Assembly: GCA_902796835.1 (NCBI GenBank)
Contig: CADBQP010000034.1
Location: 1-45,562, forward strand
Direction: 5' to 3'
Source: an uncultured Bacteroidales bacterium
GTDB taxonomy: Bacteria; Bacteroidota; Bacteroidia; Bacteroidales; Bacteroidaceae
Length of the DNA stretch: 45,562 nucleotides
The position numbers and the translations under genes were made by a program. This document shows, one piece after another, positions 16,693-25,718 of this stretch; position 1 is the stretch's first letter; each line of letters opens with the position of its first letter. The notes beneath the pieces are model-generated. The model was not told where the DNA came from and made no database searches. It worked only from the letters and a program-made list of their open reading frames with translations.

Positions 16693-19365
16693 ATGAACAA
16701 AATTATCGCGCTTCTGCTCCTGCTGACGTTTGCTTGCTGTCCGTCCGCATTCTCGCAGCGCGCAAAAGAGTTCAGGAACCTGCTGCGCCAGTTTCAGAAC
16801 CTTTCTAAGTTCGACCACAACTACCCGCTCGAACGTGTCTATCTGCACCTTGACAACGATGCCTACACCTTGGGCGAAACCATGTGGATGAAGGCCTACG
16901 TGGTGCGCGCCTCCTCGATCCAGCCCACCACACTGAGCCGAGTGCTCTATGTGGAGTTGCTCAATGCCAGCGGCGAAATCATGGAAAGAAAATTGCTACG
17001 CATCGAAGACGGTCAGGCCACGGGCGAGTTCAAACTCGAGCTACCCATACAAGAAGGATTCTACGAAGTAAGGGCCTACACTCGCGAAATGCTCAATTGG
17101 GGCAGCGATGTATGCTTTTCGCGCGTAGTGCCCATTTTCAATAAAAAAGCTGCCGACAATCCCGATGAAACCAGCCTCGAAATCATACGTCCACAGAGCG
17201 CTGCCGACCTTACCCCCAACCATCCACGGCCCTACACATTCAATGCAGGTGGCCATGTGAACCTCAGTTTCTTCCCTGAAGGAGGACAGCGTGCCGAAGG
17301 AGTGACCCAAAGTTTTGCCGTGAAGGCCACCGACAACCGTGGGCTCCCCCTTGCCGAGCTCAGCGGCCGCATTATTGACCAGGATGGCACCACCCTCGCC
17401 ACCTTCACCACCCACGGCGAGGGCCTTGCCAGCTTCAGTCTGCCCGCCACGGCAGAGGCAGTCTTTGCCGAGGTACACACTCCACAAGGCACACAGCGCT
17501 TCATACTGCCCAAGCCCACAAATGTGCCCTATGCCATGCATTATAGCCAGGCCGACGGCCCCACCGTCAGCGTGCAAGCCACCCCGCATGCCAAGCCACA
17601 GTTGCTGGGCCTGCTCGTCACGTGCAGGCAGCAACCCTGCTTTTTCGACACCCTCAGTGTGGCCGGCGAAATCGTAGAGATAGAACTGCCTCCGCATGCC
17701 CTGCGCGAAGGAGTGAATACCATTCGGCTAATTGGCGGCGACGGACAAGAGTATGCACAGCGCATGGTCTTCAAAAAACCGCAGAGCCGAAAAGCCCATA
17801 TCAAGGTGCTGCAAAACGAAGCCACCTACGAACCATTCTCGCCCGTGGCGCTCGAAATCTACGTCACCGACGACGAGGGGAAACCACTCGAAACAACCCT
17901 CTCGCTCGCCGTGCGCGAACAAGGCAGCCTCATTGCCGGAACCGAGGCCCCAGGCGCCGCCGAGGCCCTGCTACTGGCCTCCGAAGTAAAGGGCTACATC
18001 GAACACCCATCCCTCCGTTTCGACACACCAGCCGACACTGCCCTTGAGCAAAGACTCGACCTGCTGCTCATGGCCCAGGGACAAAGCACCAACACCTACA
18101 GCGAACTCACGGGACAAGACTCCCTCACAATGACACAACCCATCGAAGAAAAACTCATGGTCGACGGCACCGTGCTTAGCACCGGCAAGCATCTACGCCC
18201 GCAGGCAGGCATGAATGTCGACCTCATCATGTTCGCCCGCGACGGCAGTTCCCTGCGCTCATCAGCCGTCACCGACAGCCTGGGGCGCTTCGCCTTCGCC
18301 TCCAGCGTTGACTACATGGGCGACTGGGTGGCACAATTTCAAACCACCACGGGCGGTAAACCCAAGTGGAGCCGAGTGGCGCTTGGCAGGCAGTTCAGCC
18401 CGGAGCCACGACCCTTCGACCCTCGCGAACTCGAGCCACACCCCCTCGCCCCAGTCGAAGCTCCGAACAAAGCCCCGTCTCGCTCAGAAACCGAAACAAG
18501 CCGCGAAGCCCAGCTCTTTGCCTGGCGCGACACCATACCAAACCTTCCATCCATCAAACTGGGCGAAGCCGTAGTGGTGCAAAAAACAAAATATAAAGGT
18601 TTCAAGGGAGGACGCTACACCTACATGGGCGGAGAGAAAGCCGCTCTGCGACGCGCCAACCTATACTATAACATAGAACGCGCCACCGAGCAAATAAAAG
18701 ATGCCGGCGGCGACGTGGGCCTCATATGGGAGCTGCTCTCAAAAATCGACAAAGACTTCCGATACATCGAGTCGCTCGAAGCCGACGAGCGCTACACCTC
18801 GCTGCTGAACCTGCTGGGCGACACGCCCTCCATATCCGACGGCGCAGTGATAAACCCCTGTTTCGCTTTTGTCTACCGAGGCAGCCCCGCCCTCGTCTTT
18901 GTCAACAATGAGTTGCTGCTTCAAAGGCTCAAGGGCGACAGCCCATTAATCTATGCCGACGAGGTAAAATCCATCGTCATCATGGAGCATCAAAACCAAT
19001 GGGAGCACTTCATACCCACATCCATGCAGCCACTACCCGCCGCCGTATCATCCTACAGCCCCATCGGCATCTTCCTATATTCGCGCCCCGACTACCACTA
19101 CTTTCGCGAAAAGCGCGGCGTGGTGAAGCGCACCATCCACGGCTTTGCCGACCCCAAAACATTCCGCTCGCCAAGCTATCGCGGCACCGACCAGCCCACA
19201 GAGGCCGACCAGCGGCGCACCCTCTTTTGGGACCCCGCCGTGAAGACCGACAAAAATGGTAAGGCTACAGCCGTTTTCTTCTCAAACAGCAAGCCTGCCC
19301 AGCAGCTGAGCATCACCATCAGAGGCATAACAAAAGACGGACACTTCATAGACTACGACAGATAG
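16693..19365 (+). CDS. Large exported MG2-like/carboxypeptidase-regulatory-type protein
   Basis: The 890-residue product has a signal peptide (MNKIIALLLLLTFACCPSAF, cleavage near SQ). The N-terminal region ERVYLHLDNDAYTLGETMWM is the hallmark of Bacteroidetes proteins with alpha-2-macroglobulin-type MG2 domains. Several beta-sandwich repeats follow (about 120-600). A C-terminal part (about 640-860) contains a plug-like stretch with FAFVYRGSPALVFVNNELL, resembling TonB-receptor plug folds but without a barrel. ATG 16693 is preferred to 16636 because it starts the signal peptide. It lies 50 bases after the nitroreductase gene and may belong to the same unit. Function in this family is poorly known; a periplasmic or outer-membrane role in binding or envelope integrity is inference. 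Confidence 0.75.
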   Translation: MNKIIALLLLLTFACCPSAFSQRAKEFRNLLRQFQNLSKFDHNYPLERVYLHLDNDAYTLGETMWMKAYVVRASSIQPTTLSRVLYVELLNASGEIMERKLLRIEDGQATGEFKLELPIQEGFYEVRAYTREMLNWGSDVCFSRVVPIFNKKAADNPDETSLEIIRPQSAADLTPNHPRPYTFNAGGHVNLSFFPEGGQRAEGVTQSFAVKATDNRGLPLAELSGRIIDQDGTTLATFTTHGEGLASFSLPATAEAVFAEVHTPQGTQRFILPKPTNVPYAMHYSQADGPTVSVQATPHAKPQLLGLLVTCRQQPCFFDTLSVAGEIVEIELPPHALREGVNTIRLIGGDGQEYAQRMVFKKPQSRKAHIKVLQNEATYEPFSPVALEIYVTDDEGKPLETTLSLAVREQGSLIAGTEAPGAAEALLLASEVKGYIEHPSLRFDTPADTALEQRLDLLLMAQGQSTNTYSELTGQDSLTMTQPIEEKLMVDGTVLSTGKHLRPQAGMNVDLIMFARDGSSLRSSAVTDSLGRFAFASSVDYMGDWVAQFQTTTGGKPKWSRVALGRQFSPEPRPFDPRELEPHPLAPVEAPNKAPSRSETETSREAQLFAWRDTIPNLPSIKLGEAVVVQKTKYKGFKGGRYTYMGGEKAALRRANLYYNIERATEQIKDAGGDVGLIWELLSKIDKDFRYIESLEADERYTSLLNLLGDTPSISDGAVINPCFAFVYRGSPALVFVNNELLLQRLKGDSPLIYADEVKSIVIMEHQNQWEHFIPTSMQPLPAAVSSYSPIGIFLYSRPDYHYFREKRGVVKRTIHGFADPKTFRSPSYRGTDQPTEADQRRTLFWDPAVKTDKNGKATAVFFSNSKPAQQLSITIRGITKDGHFIDYDR

Positions 19366-19392
19366 CACAACACACATCCTCACAAAGGATGC

Positions 19393-19442
19393 ATTTAAAT
19401 AGTCGGGCCAACTCTTTGAAGAATTGGCCCGACTATTTAAAT
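19393..19442. repeat. Palindromic intergenic element, copy 2 (bidirectional terminator-like)
   Basis: A 19-base perfect stem (19393-19411 with 19424-19442) is built around GGGCCAA and TTGGCCC and ends in ATTTAAAT on each side. Flanking GATGCAT sequences (19388-19394, 19452-19458) add a second outer match. It lies between the convergent MG2-like and Pif1-like genes. The core GAAGAATTGGCCCGAC followed by a TTTAAAT end aligns with GAAGAGTTGGCTCAAC plus TTTAAAT in the copy at 29213-29275, placing it in the same family. Confidence 0.8.
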
Positions 19443-19457
19443 ACTTGGCTCGATGCA

Positions 19458-21587
19458 TCAGATATTCTCCCTCCTATATTTTTCGAGTATCTCCAGAATT
19501 TCTTCGCCATACTTCTCGGCCGTGCGCTTGCCCACATAGGGAATAAGCATCAGGGCCTCAATTGTGCGTGGCATAAGGTTCACAATGCCAATGAGCCCTT
19601 GCTGCCTTATCATGGTATAGACAGGAAGTCCCGACGCCTTGGCACGCTCCTTGCGCCACTGCTTCAGAATTCTTAGCAACTCCTCATTGCACACCTTGTC
19701 GCTGTCCACCTTCAGCTTCTTTCTTTTGGGAGCCGCCATCAAGGCTTCGGCCTGGCCTTTTTGCCCACTTCGCTTGACGCCGCTCACCTCTGTGGCCGCC
19801 AACAGCTCGCCACGATGCTTCACAAAGTCGCTCACTTCAAAACCCTTGGCTTCTACATAAGCCATCATGGATACACGAATTTGCAACTGCAACCGCAAAT
19901 CGTCGAGAATGCTATCTATCCGCTTTTGCAACTCCTTGTTTGCCGCTGTCAATCCAAATTTGTTGATTTCGCCGCATACGGGCAACAATTGCTCACGAAA
20001 GTAGGCACACCCCTTGGCCAACCGATTTTGCAGAGCAGCCTCGGCTTCGGCCCCAATGCCAGCTTCAATGAGCCGGGCATACTGGTCGTGAAAGCGGGCT
20101 GCCACCTGAACAAGCGGCACAAGCCGCTCGTCATGCACCACCTGCAAGTGAGACACAGAAGCAGGCATTTGCCTAAAAAAGTGCTCCGAGCAAATTCGAA
20201 GCAAGCGGGCAAAGGGCTGAGCAATCGCCCTTATGTCGAACAATTCATCAAGCACTGCAATGGCGTAATTCCGGCTCAGCGCCACAATCTGCCCATCGGT
20301 AGGTTTTTGAGCCTCAGCCTCCTGGCTGAAAGCCACAACCTTCGCGTCGTTGATAATCGAAGCGGCCGGAAGCGGGCTGCTCAACACGAGCCCCTGCAAG
20401 GTGCGAAGCCGTGAAAGGGCCACATAAGTTTGCCCATGGGCAAAAGCAGCGCTGGCATCGACAATAGCCTTGTCGAACGTGAGGCCCTGACTTTTGTGAA
20501 TGGTGATGGCCCAAGCCGTCTTCACAGGAAACTGACAGAAAGAGCCGTCCCATTTTTCCTCCACATTCTTGCTACGTTCGTTCAGCTCATAGCGAGTATT
20601 CTCCCACTCAGCAGGTGCCACTGCAACCACCTCTTGAGAATTGGCAAGCTTCACACAGAATCCCTCGTCGTCGATATCAACCACATGGCCTATCGACCCG
20701 TTGTAGTAGCGGTGCTCGCTGTCGTTTTTCACAAACATTATCTGGGCACCGAGTTTGAGTTTCAATTCCGCATCGGTGGGAAAAGATGTTTCAGGGAAGT
20801 TTCCTTCAACTCGTGCGCGAAAAGTAAAGCAGTGTCCGGGGAGTGCATCCAGTTCCTGCTGATTAATGCGCCGGGCCTGGCCGTTGTGAGTTACGAGGTG
20901 TATGTAGCCATCGTCCTTGCAAGGGCGAAAGCCCCGAACATATCGCTCGTTGATTTTCTGCAGCGTGGCCGCATCGGCCGTATTGTTGCGCACTCGGGCC
21001 AGGAGCTCCAGAAAATCGCTGTCACTCTGCCTGTAAACATGTTCCAGTTCGAGAGTCAGAAAATTTGTTTGCCGCAGGGCCTTGCTGCTAAAGAAGTATG
21101 GAGTTTCGTAATAGTCTTTGAGCAAATCCCACTCTGCATCTTTTGCCACTGGAGCCAGTTGCTGCAAATCGCCAATGAGCAACAGCTGCACACCGCCAAA
21201 GGGAAGATGATGGGCCGACCGATAGCGCCGCAACACAGCATCGATGCGGTCGAGCAAGTCGGCACGCACCATGGAAATCTCGTCGATGACTATAAGATCG
21301 AGGCTGCGCACAAGTCTTATCTTACGCTTAGGCCACTTATAATCCTCGGCAGGACTCCCTGGTACAAAGGGCGCAAACGAAAACTGAAAGAAGGAATGTA
21401 TGGTAGAACCGCCGGCATTGATGGCTGCAATGCCTGTAGGCGCTAACACCACCATGCGTTTTGGCGCTGATGCCTTGAGAGCACGCAGGAACGTGGTTTT
21501 GCCCGTTCCGGCCCGCCCTGTCAGGAAAATGTTGGCGTTCGTCGTCATTACAATGCGACGCGCCATGGCTGCAATGTCGTTAATCAT
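19458..21587 (-). CDS. Pif1-like SF1B helicase with C-terminal HRDC-type domain
   Basis: The 709-residue product is a Pif1/RecD-like helicase. Walker A is GRAGTGKTT (24-32), Walker B is LIVIDEISM, motif III is LLIGDLQQLAPV, and the C-terminal AWAITIHKSQGLTFD and YVALSRLRTLQGL motifs are those of Pif1 helicases, which unwind DNA 5'-3' and resolve G-quadruplexes and stalled forks. The last 75 residues (from about 635) look like an HRDC domain ending in LIPYVGKRTAEKYGEEIL, a fusion common in Bacteroidetes. An in-frame TTG at 21611 could add eight residues; ATG 21587 is preferred. It is the second gene after the DUF1573 protein, with a 73-base gap. Confidence 0.9.
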   Translation of the reverse strand: MINDIAAMARRIVMTTNANIFLTGRAGTGKTTFLRALKASAPKRMVVLAPTGIAAINAGGSTIHSFFQFSFAPFVPGSPAEDYKWPKRKIRLVRSLDLIVIDEISMVRADLLDRIDAVLRRYRSAHHLPFGGVQLLLIGDLQQLAPVAKDAEWDLLKDYYETPYFFSSKALRQTNFLTLELEHVYRQSDSDFLELLARVRNNTADAATLQKINERYVRGFRPCKDDGYIHLVTHNGQARRINQQELDALPGHCFTFRARVEGNFPETSFPTDAELKLKLGAQIMFVKNDSEHRYYNGSIGHVVDIDDEGFCVKLANSQEVVAVAPAEWENTRYELNERSKNVEEKWDGSFCQFPVKTAWAITIHKSQGLTFDKAIVDASAAFAHGQTYVALSRLRTLQGLVLSSPLPAASIINDAKVVAFSQEAEAQKPTDGQIVALSRNYAIAVLDELFDIRAIAQPFARLLRICSEHFFRQMPASVSHLQVVHDERLVPLVQVAARFHDQYARLIEAGIGAEAEAALQNRLAKGCAYFREQLLPVCGEINKFGLTAANKELQKRIDSILDDLRLQLQIRVSMMAYVEAKGFEVSDFVKHRGELLAATEVSGVKRSGQKGQAEALMAAPKRKKLKVDSDKVCNEELLRILKQWRKERAKASGLPVYTMIRQQGLIGIVNLMPRTIEALMLIPYVGKRTAEKYGEEILEILEKYRRENI

Positions 21588-21660
21588 AGCATGAAAAGCC
21601 GAGTTCTGCAAAGGGATATGGCCATGTGCAGCCTTGCGTGCAGCGCAAGGCCTTGCCCGC

Positions 21661-22716
21661 CTATTCTTTTATCTTCACTTCAATGACAACCTTGGGCCTG
21701 CGCGGGTCGTTCGTGATGAGCAACACACGGCGGCGGCCTTTTGAGCGCAGCGTCATGTTTACACCTATCTTCAGCTTTACACGCTCACCCGGAGCAATCA
21801 CGCGCTTGCCAATGCTCACACTCAGGCTCGAGTTGTATACCTGTAATGCCTGAATTTCGAGCGGTGTACGCCCGCTGTTGGTTAGCATCAGCTCGCCTTT
21901 GAGTTTCTTCTTGCCTCTAGCCGGACCCAGTTCGAGCACACTGTCCACTTGGCAGCATGGGGCCAATTCGACCTGCTTGGGCAGGCCCGAAAACTGCGGC
22001 AAGAGAGTTGCCGAAATGGCTATTTCGTTTCCCGTCGACACGCGGTCGCCCGGAAACCGCGACAAATAGACGCTGGTCTGCGTCACACCCATATTGCTGA
22101 GCTCGCGGCTGTCGAGCGTCACCACGATTTCGCCCATGCGTCCGCTGCGAACGACCTCGGGCACGTAGGTAGCCGCCAAGTAGCGCGGCAGGTGCATCAA
22201 CTGAGGGCGGTAGGTGGTTTTCGAACCGTTGTAAATGGTGATGATCTTCTGCGGTTGGTCGCCACGATTGATGTCGTCGAATTCCAGGTTGTCGGTGCTC
22301 AACTGCAATTCGCCCATCTTGACGGGCATGTCTACTGAAACCCCTTGCTTCGAGGCTACCACGTCGCCAATGAGATGCAGTCGGAAAGGCTCGGGTGCAA
22401 TGTTTGTATAGAGCGTAACCCCTTTGCTGAAATGCCCAAGCAGAGCCGCATCGAAACTCACGCTGATCGAGCCCCTGGCCCCTGGCGAAACGGGAGCTGA
22501 AGTCCATGTGGGAACCGTGCATGCGCAGTCGGCCTCCACGCTCAAGATACTGAGGTCGCGTGTGCCCTTGTTGATGAAACTAAACGTAACGGTTTGGGGC
22601 GTTTGCCACAACACGGAGCCAAGGTTATGGGTGGTTTCGCTGAACTCTATCTGAGGCTGCGCTGCCAGCAAGGCTGCCACGCAGAAGCAATATGTAGAAA
22701 GAAAAGCTCTGAGCAT
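21661..22716 (-). CDS. DUF1573 domain protein, exported
   Basis: The 351-residue product has a short signal peptide (MLRAFLSTYCFCVAALLAA). Two Ig-like DUF1573 repeats follow; the first has FSETTHNLGSVLW, then EADCACTVPTW and the SPGARGSISV motif. A second, weaker repeat covers about 160-340 and includes ELAPCCQVDSVLELG and NSGRTPLEIQAL. DUF1573 proteins are abundant exported proteins of Bacteroidetes with no settled function. The codon for the start is ATG 22716; an upstream in-frame extension to 22809 would place 31 non-signal residues first. A minus-strand promoter lies at 22786-22755. Confidence 0.88.
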   Translation of the reverse strand: MLRAFLSTYCFCVAALLAAQPQIEFSETTHNLGSVLWQTPQTVTFSFINKGTRDLSILSVEADCACTVPTWTSAPVSPGARGSISVSFDAALLGHFSKGVTLYTNIAPEPFRLHLIGDVVASKQGVSVDMPVKMGELQLSTDNLEFDDINRGDQPQKIITIYNGSKTTYRPQLMHLPRYLAATYVPEVVRSGRMGEIVVTLDSRELSNMGVTQTSVYLSRFPGDRVSTGNEIAISATLLPQFSGLPKQVELAPCCQVDSVLELGPARGKKKLKGELMLTNSGRTPLEIQALQVYNSSLSVSIGKRVIAPGERVKLKIGVNMTLRSKGRRRVLLITNDPRRPKVVIEVKIKE

Positions 22717-22754
22717 GAAAAGAAAATTTGAGAACACAATTCGGTTTGCAGCTG

Positions 22755-22786
22755 CGAAGTTAATAAAAATCCGTCGGCCGCCGAAA
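22755..22786 (-). promoter_or_regulatory. Promoter for the DUF1573-Pif1 unit
   Basis: On the minus strand TTTC (22786-22783) and TAACTTCG (22762-22755) are 20 bases apart, the same layout as the promoters at 12653 and 12910. The leader would be about 30 bases. Confidence 0.5.
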
Positions 22787-22876
22787 GAAATCGCACCGCC
22801 TTTTTGCAAAAATCATGGCACCCACAAAAAGGAGATATGCAGCGCCAAACAACCCTATCAGGCACCTTGTTTCATT

Positions 22877-22958
22877 CTCACCACGGTGGGAAAGTTTTTT
22901 CACCACGATGAAAAAGTTTTCTCACCACGGTGAAAAAGTTTTCTCACCACGGTGAAAA
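22877..22958 (+). repeat. Array of four 22-base units, copy A
   Basis: The motif CACCACGGTG (one copy CACCACGATG) starts at 22879, 22901, 22923 and 22945, exactly 22 bases apart. Between copies lies AAAAAGTTTTCT or a close variant. Each unit therefore has two small dyads: CACC-AC-GGTG and GAAAA-AG-TTTTC, with centres about one helical turn apart. The same four-unit array occurs inverted at 36623-36702. The period is too short for CRISPR, there are no unique spacers, and no coding frame runs through it. Confidence 0.9.
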
Positions 22959-22999
22959 TACATTCAAGGCGCCGAAAGGCGAAAAAAATGCCCCCCTGC

Positions 23000-23030
23000 T
23001 TGCACGTATAATAGAAGTTTTATATTTTTG
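23000..23030 (+). promoter_or_regulatory. Promoter for the exodeoxyribonuclease III gene
   Basis: TTG (23000-23002, in CTTGCAC) and TATTTTTG (23023-23030) lie 20 bases apart, an excellent Bacteroidetes promoter. The leader would be about 60 bases. It probably also serves sppA and the following genes. Confidence 0.65.
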
Positions 23031-23094
23031 CTTCGTTAGAAATTGCATAAGAATGTCCCTACACTTTTGGAGACACCTAAAAATACGTATCTGA

Positions 23095-23847
23095 ATGAAG
23101 CTCGTTTCATGGAATGTGAATGGCCTGAGGGCTGTGCAAGGCAAGGGATTTGCTGACGTGTTCCGGCAATTGAACGCAGACGTTTTCTGCTTGCAAGAAA
23201 CAAAATTACAGGCGGGGCAGATTGACCTCTGTTTCGACGGATATGAGTCGTATTGGAACTACGCCGACAAAAAAGGCTATAGCGGCACGGCCATTTTCAG
23301 CCGCAAGAAACCGCTGAGCGTAAACTACGGCATAGGCATCGACGAACACGACCATGAGGGACGTGTCATTACGCTGGAATTCGACGAGCTATACGTAGTG
23401 ACTGTCTATGTGCCCAATTCGCAGGACGAACTGCGCCGGCTCGACTATCGCATGAGCTGGGAGGACGCTTTCAGACGCTACATTGTGGAGCTCGACCGGC
23501 AGAAACCCGTCATCTTTTGCGGCGACCTGAACGTGGCCCACCAGGAAATCGACCTGAAAAATCCGAAGACCAATCGCCGCAACGCGGGCTTCACCGACGA
23601 AGAGCGTCAAAAATTCGGACAAATGCTCGAATGCGGATTCATTGACACCTTCCGCCACCTACATCCCACACAAACCGACACATACTCATGGTGGTCATAC
23701 CGATTCAGGGCTCGCGAGAAAAACGCAGGCTGGCGCATAGACTACTTCGTGTGCAGCCAGCGACTGACAAAGCGGATACGCCGCGCAGAAATTCTGACCG
23801 ACATCATGGGGTCGGACCATTGCCCCGTGCTGCTCGAACTTGAATAA
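23095..23847 (+). CDS. xth: Exodeoxyribonuclease III / AP endonuclease
   Basis: The 250-residue enzyme cuts DNA at abasic sites and removes 3' blocking groups in base-excision repair. Motifs of the ExoIII/APE1 family are present: SWNVNGLRA (N7), LQETKLQ (E35), [26 protein letters not shown] with the catalytic D and N, WWSYR, RIDYF and the terminal [11 protein letters not shown] with D-H. Length matches the family. It heads a plus-strand run, 56 bases before sppA, behind a good promoter and the 22-base repeat array. Confidence 0.95.
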   Translation: MKLVSWNVNGLRAVQGKGFADVFRQLNADVFCLQETKLQAGQIDLCFDGYESYWNYADKKGYSGTAIFSRKKPLSVNYGIGIDEHDHEGRVITLEFDELYVVTVYVPNSQDELRRLDYRMSWEDAFRRYIVELDRQKPVIFCGDLNVAHQEIDLKNPKTNRRNAGFTDEERQKFGQMLECGFIDTFRHLHPTQTDTYSWWSYRFRAREKNAGWRIDYFVCSQRLTKRIRRAEILTDIMGSDHCPVLLELE

Positions 23848-23903
23848 ACCACAAACACTCTCCTTTCAAACTTATAGCCTATAAACCAAAAAAAATAATT
23901 GAC

Positions 23904-25706
23904 ATGAAACAGTTTTTCAAGTACGTACTCGCCACCATGGTGGGCATCATCATCCTTAGCTTCATAGGTTTTTTCTTTTTCTTCATGATGCTTTTGGGAT
24001 TTGCCATTGGAAGCGACTCGAAACCCTCGCTCGAAAGTGGCACCGTGCTAAGAATGAGCCTAAAAGGCGAAATCAGCGAAATTGTCTCGGACAATCCCTT
24101 TGCCGAAATCATGGGCGGCGACGTGGGCGAGCGCCAGTCGCTGAACGACTTGCTCGGAGCCGTGGCCGAAGCCAAGGACAACAAAAAGGTGGAAGCCATC
24201 TACCTCGACTGCGGGGCCCTCAGCGCCGACTATGCCTCGCTGCAGGAACTTCGCAAGGCGCTCCTCGACTTCAAAACGAGCGGAAAGCCCATCATTGCCT
24301 ATGCCGACCAATACACGCAAGGGGCCTACTATGTAGCCTCGGTGGCCAATAAAGTGCTACTCAACCCTTCGGGCATGCTCGACCTGCACGGCATTGGCTC
24401 AGAACCCATTTTCTATAAAGACCTGCTCGAAAAGGTGGGAGTCAAGATGCAGATATTCCGCGTGGGAACCTACAAGAGCGCTGTAGAGCCCTTTATGAGC
24501 ACAGAGATGAGCCCCGCCAATCGCGAGCAGACCGAAGCCTACATTCAAAGCATTTGGAAGAATGTAATCGGAGAAATAGCTGAATCGCGCGCCAAAGCCG
24601 GCAAAGGCAAAGGCATAAGCGCCGCAGCATACAACCAGGCCATCGACGAAAACTACCTGGCCCTGACCGAACCCAAGAAATACCTGGAATTGGGCCTCAT
24701 CGACTCGCTTAGCTACATTGACGGGGTGCGCACACTGCTGCGCCAGCAAACTGGAAAGGAGAAGGTGGTGACCATTTCGCCCAAAGAACTGGCCAAGCTC
24801 AACGACAAATACATACGGGCCACTGAGAGCGGTTATGGGAAGAAGCACATAGCCGTCTATTATGCCGAAGGCGACATTGTCGACGATGTTGCCAAAGGAC
24901 TGATGCCTCAGGTGCAAATTGTGGGCAGCAAAGTGGCCGAAGACCTGGATCGCCTGGCTAACGACGAAAAAGTGGAAGCCGTGGTGCTGCGCATCAACAG
25001 CGGAGGCGGCTCAGCCTATGCCAGCGAACAGATGTGGAGAGCCATCAGCCTGCTCAAAGAAAAGAAGCCCGTAGTGGTTTCAATGGGCGGGTTGGCCGCC
25101 AGCGGAGGCTATTACATGGCATGCAATGCCAACTATATTGTGGCAGAACCCACTACCATCACTGGCAGCATAGGAATCTTTGGCATGATACCCGACATAT
25201 CCGGCCTCATGACCGACAAATTGGGCCTTCACTTCGACGTAGTGAAAACCAACAAGACTTCCGACTTCGGTGCCATGGGGCGTCCCTTCAATGCCGAAGA
25301 GGGCGCTGCCATGCAGGCCTACGTAGAACAAGGCTACAGGCAATTCCTGCAGCGCGTGGCCGATGGGCGAAAGATGAAACCTGAGCAAGTGAACGAAATA
25401 GCGCAAGGCCGAGTTTGGACCGGCGAACAAGCCATCGGTATTAAGCTTGTAGACAAATTGGGCACACTCGACGATGCCGTGGCCAAAGCCGCCGAGCTGG
25501 CAAAGACCAAGGCTACGGCAGTGGTTAGCTACCCCGCAACGAAGCCCTGGTACGTGCAGTTTCAAGAGGCTACTCAAAAAGACTACATTGAAAGCCAGTT
25601 GCGCACAAAGTTGGGCGTGCTCTATCAGCCATTGCGCTGGGTGCAGAGCGTAGATGCCAAAAACAGGCTGCAGGCTAAGATGCCTTTTGAGCCGAACCTG
25701 AACTAA
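23904..25706 (+). CDS. sppA: Signal peptide peptidase SppA, 67K type
   Basis: The 600-residue inner-membrane serine protease degrades cleaved signal peptides. An N-terminal membrane anchor (about 10-36) is followed by two ClpP-like halves. The catalytic dyad is K191 in [11 protein letters not shown] (first half) and S400 in [12 protein letters not shown] (second half), at nearly the same positions as K209 and S409 of the E. coli enzyme. The [12 protein letters not shown] segment precedes the serine. The gene lies 12 bases before lpxK; the sppA-lpxK-nucleoside phosphorylase order is familiar from Bacteroidales. Confidence 0.95.
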   Translation: MKQFFKYVLATMVGIIILSFIGFFFFFMMLLGFAIGSDSKPSLESGTVLRMSLKGEISEIVSDNPFAEIMGGDVGERQSLNDLLGAVAEAKDNKKVEAIYLDCGALSADYASLQELRKALLDFKTSGKPIIAYADQYTQGAYYVASVANKVLLNPSGMLDLHGIGSEPIFYKDLLEKVGVKMQIFRVGTYKSAVEPFMSTEMSPANREQTEAYIQSIWKNVIGEIAESRAKAGKGKGISAAAYNQAIDENYLALTEPKKYLELGLIDSLSYIDGVRTLLRQQTGKEKVVTISPKELAKLNDKYIRATESGYGKKHIAVYYAEGDIVDDVAKGLMPQVQIVGSKVAEDLDRLANDEKVEAVVLRINSGGGSAYASEQMWRAISLLKEKKPVVVSMGGLAASGGYYMACNANYIVAEPTTITGSIGIFGMIPDISGLMTDKLGLHFDVVKTNKTSDFGAMGRPFNAEEGAAMQAYVEQGYRQFLQRVADGRKMKPEQVNEIAQGRVWTGEQAIGIKLVDKLGTLDDAVAKAAELAKTKATAVVSYPATKPWYVQFQEATQKDYIESQLRTKLGVLYQPLRWVQSVDAKNRLQAKMPFEPNLN

Positions 25707-25718
25707 AACAGACGGCCC

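Larger units (their letters stand above)
22717..23094. other. 378-base divergent intergenic region
   Basis: The region between the divergent DUF1573 and exodeoxyribonuclease genes holds a minus-strand promoter (22755-22786), a four-unit 22-base repeat array (22877-22958) and a plus-strand promoter (23000-23030). No open reading frame in it looks coding. Confidence 0.7.

Noticed and set aside
21588..21611. TTG start extending the Pif1-like helicase by eight residues
   Set aside because: ATG 21587 (MINDIAAMARR) fits the helicase start close to Walker A; the extension adds nothing recognisable.
22717..22809. 31-residue extension of the DUF1573 protein
   Set aside because: The extension crosses the minus-strand promoter and puts non-signal residues ahead of the obvious signal peptide.
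22877..22958. CRISPR array
   Set aside because: The period is 22 bases with no unique spacers, there are only four units, and no cas genes are present. The unit also recurs inverted elsewhere.
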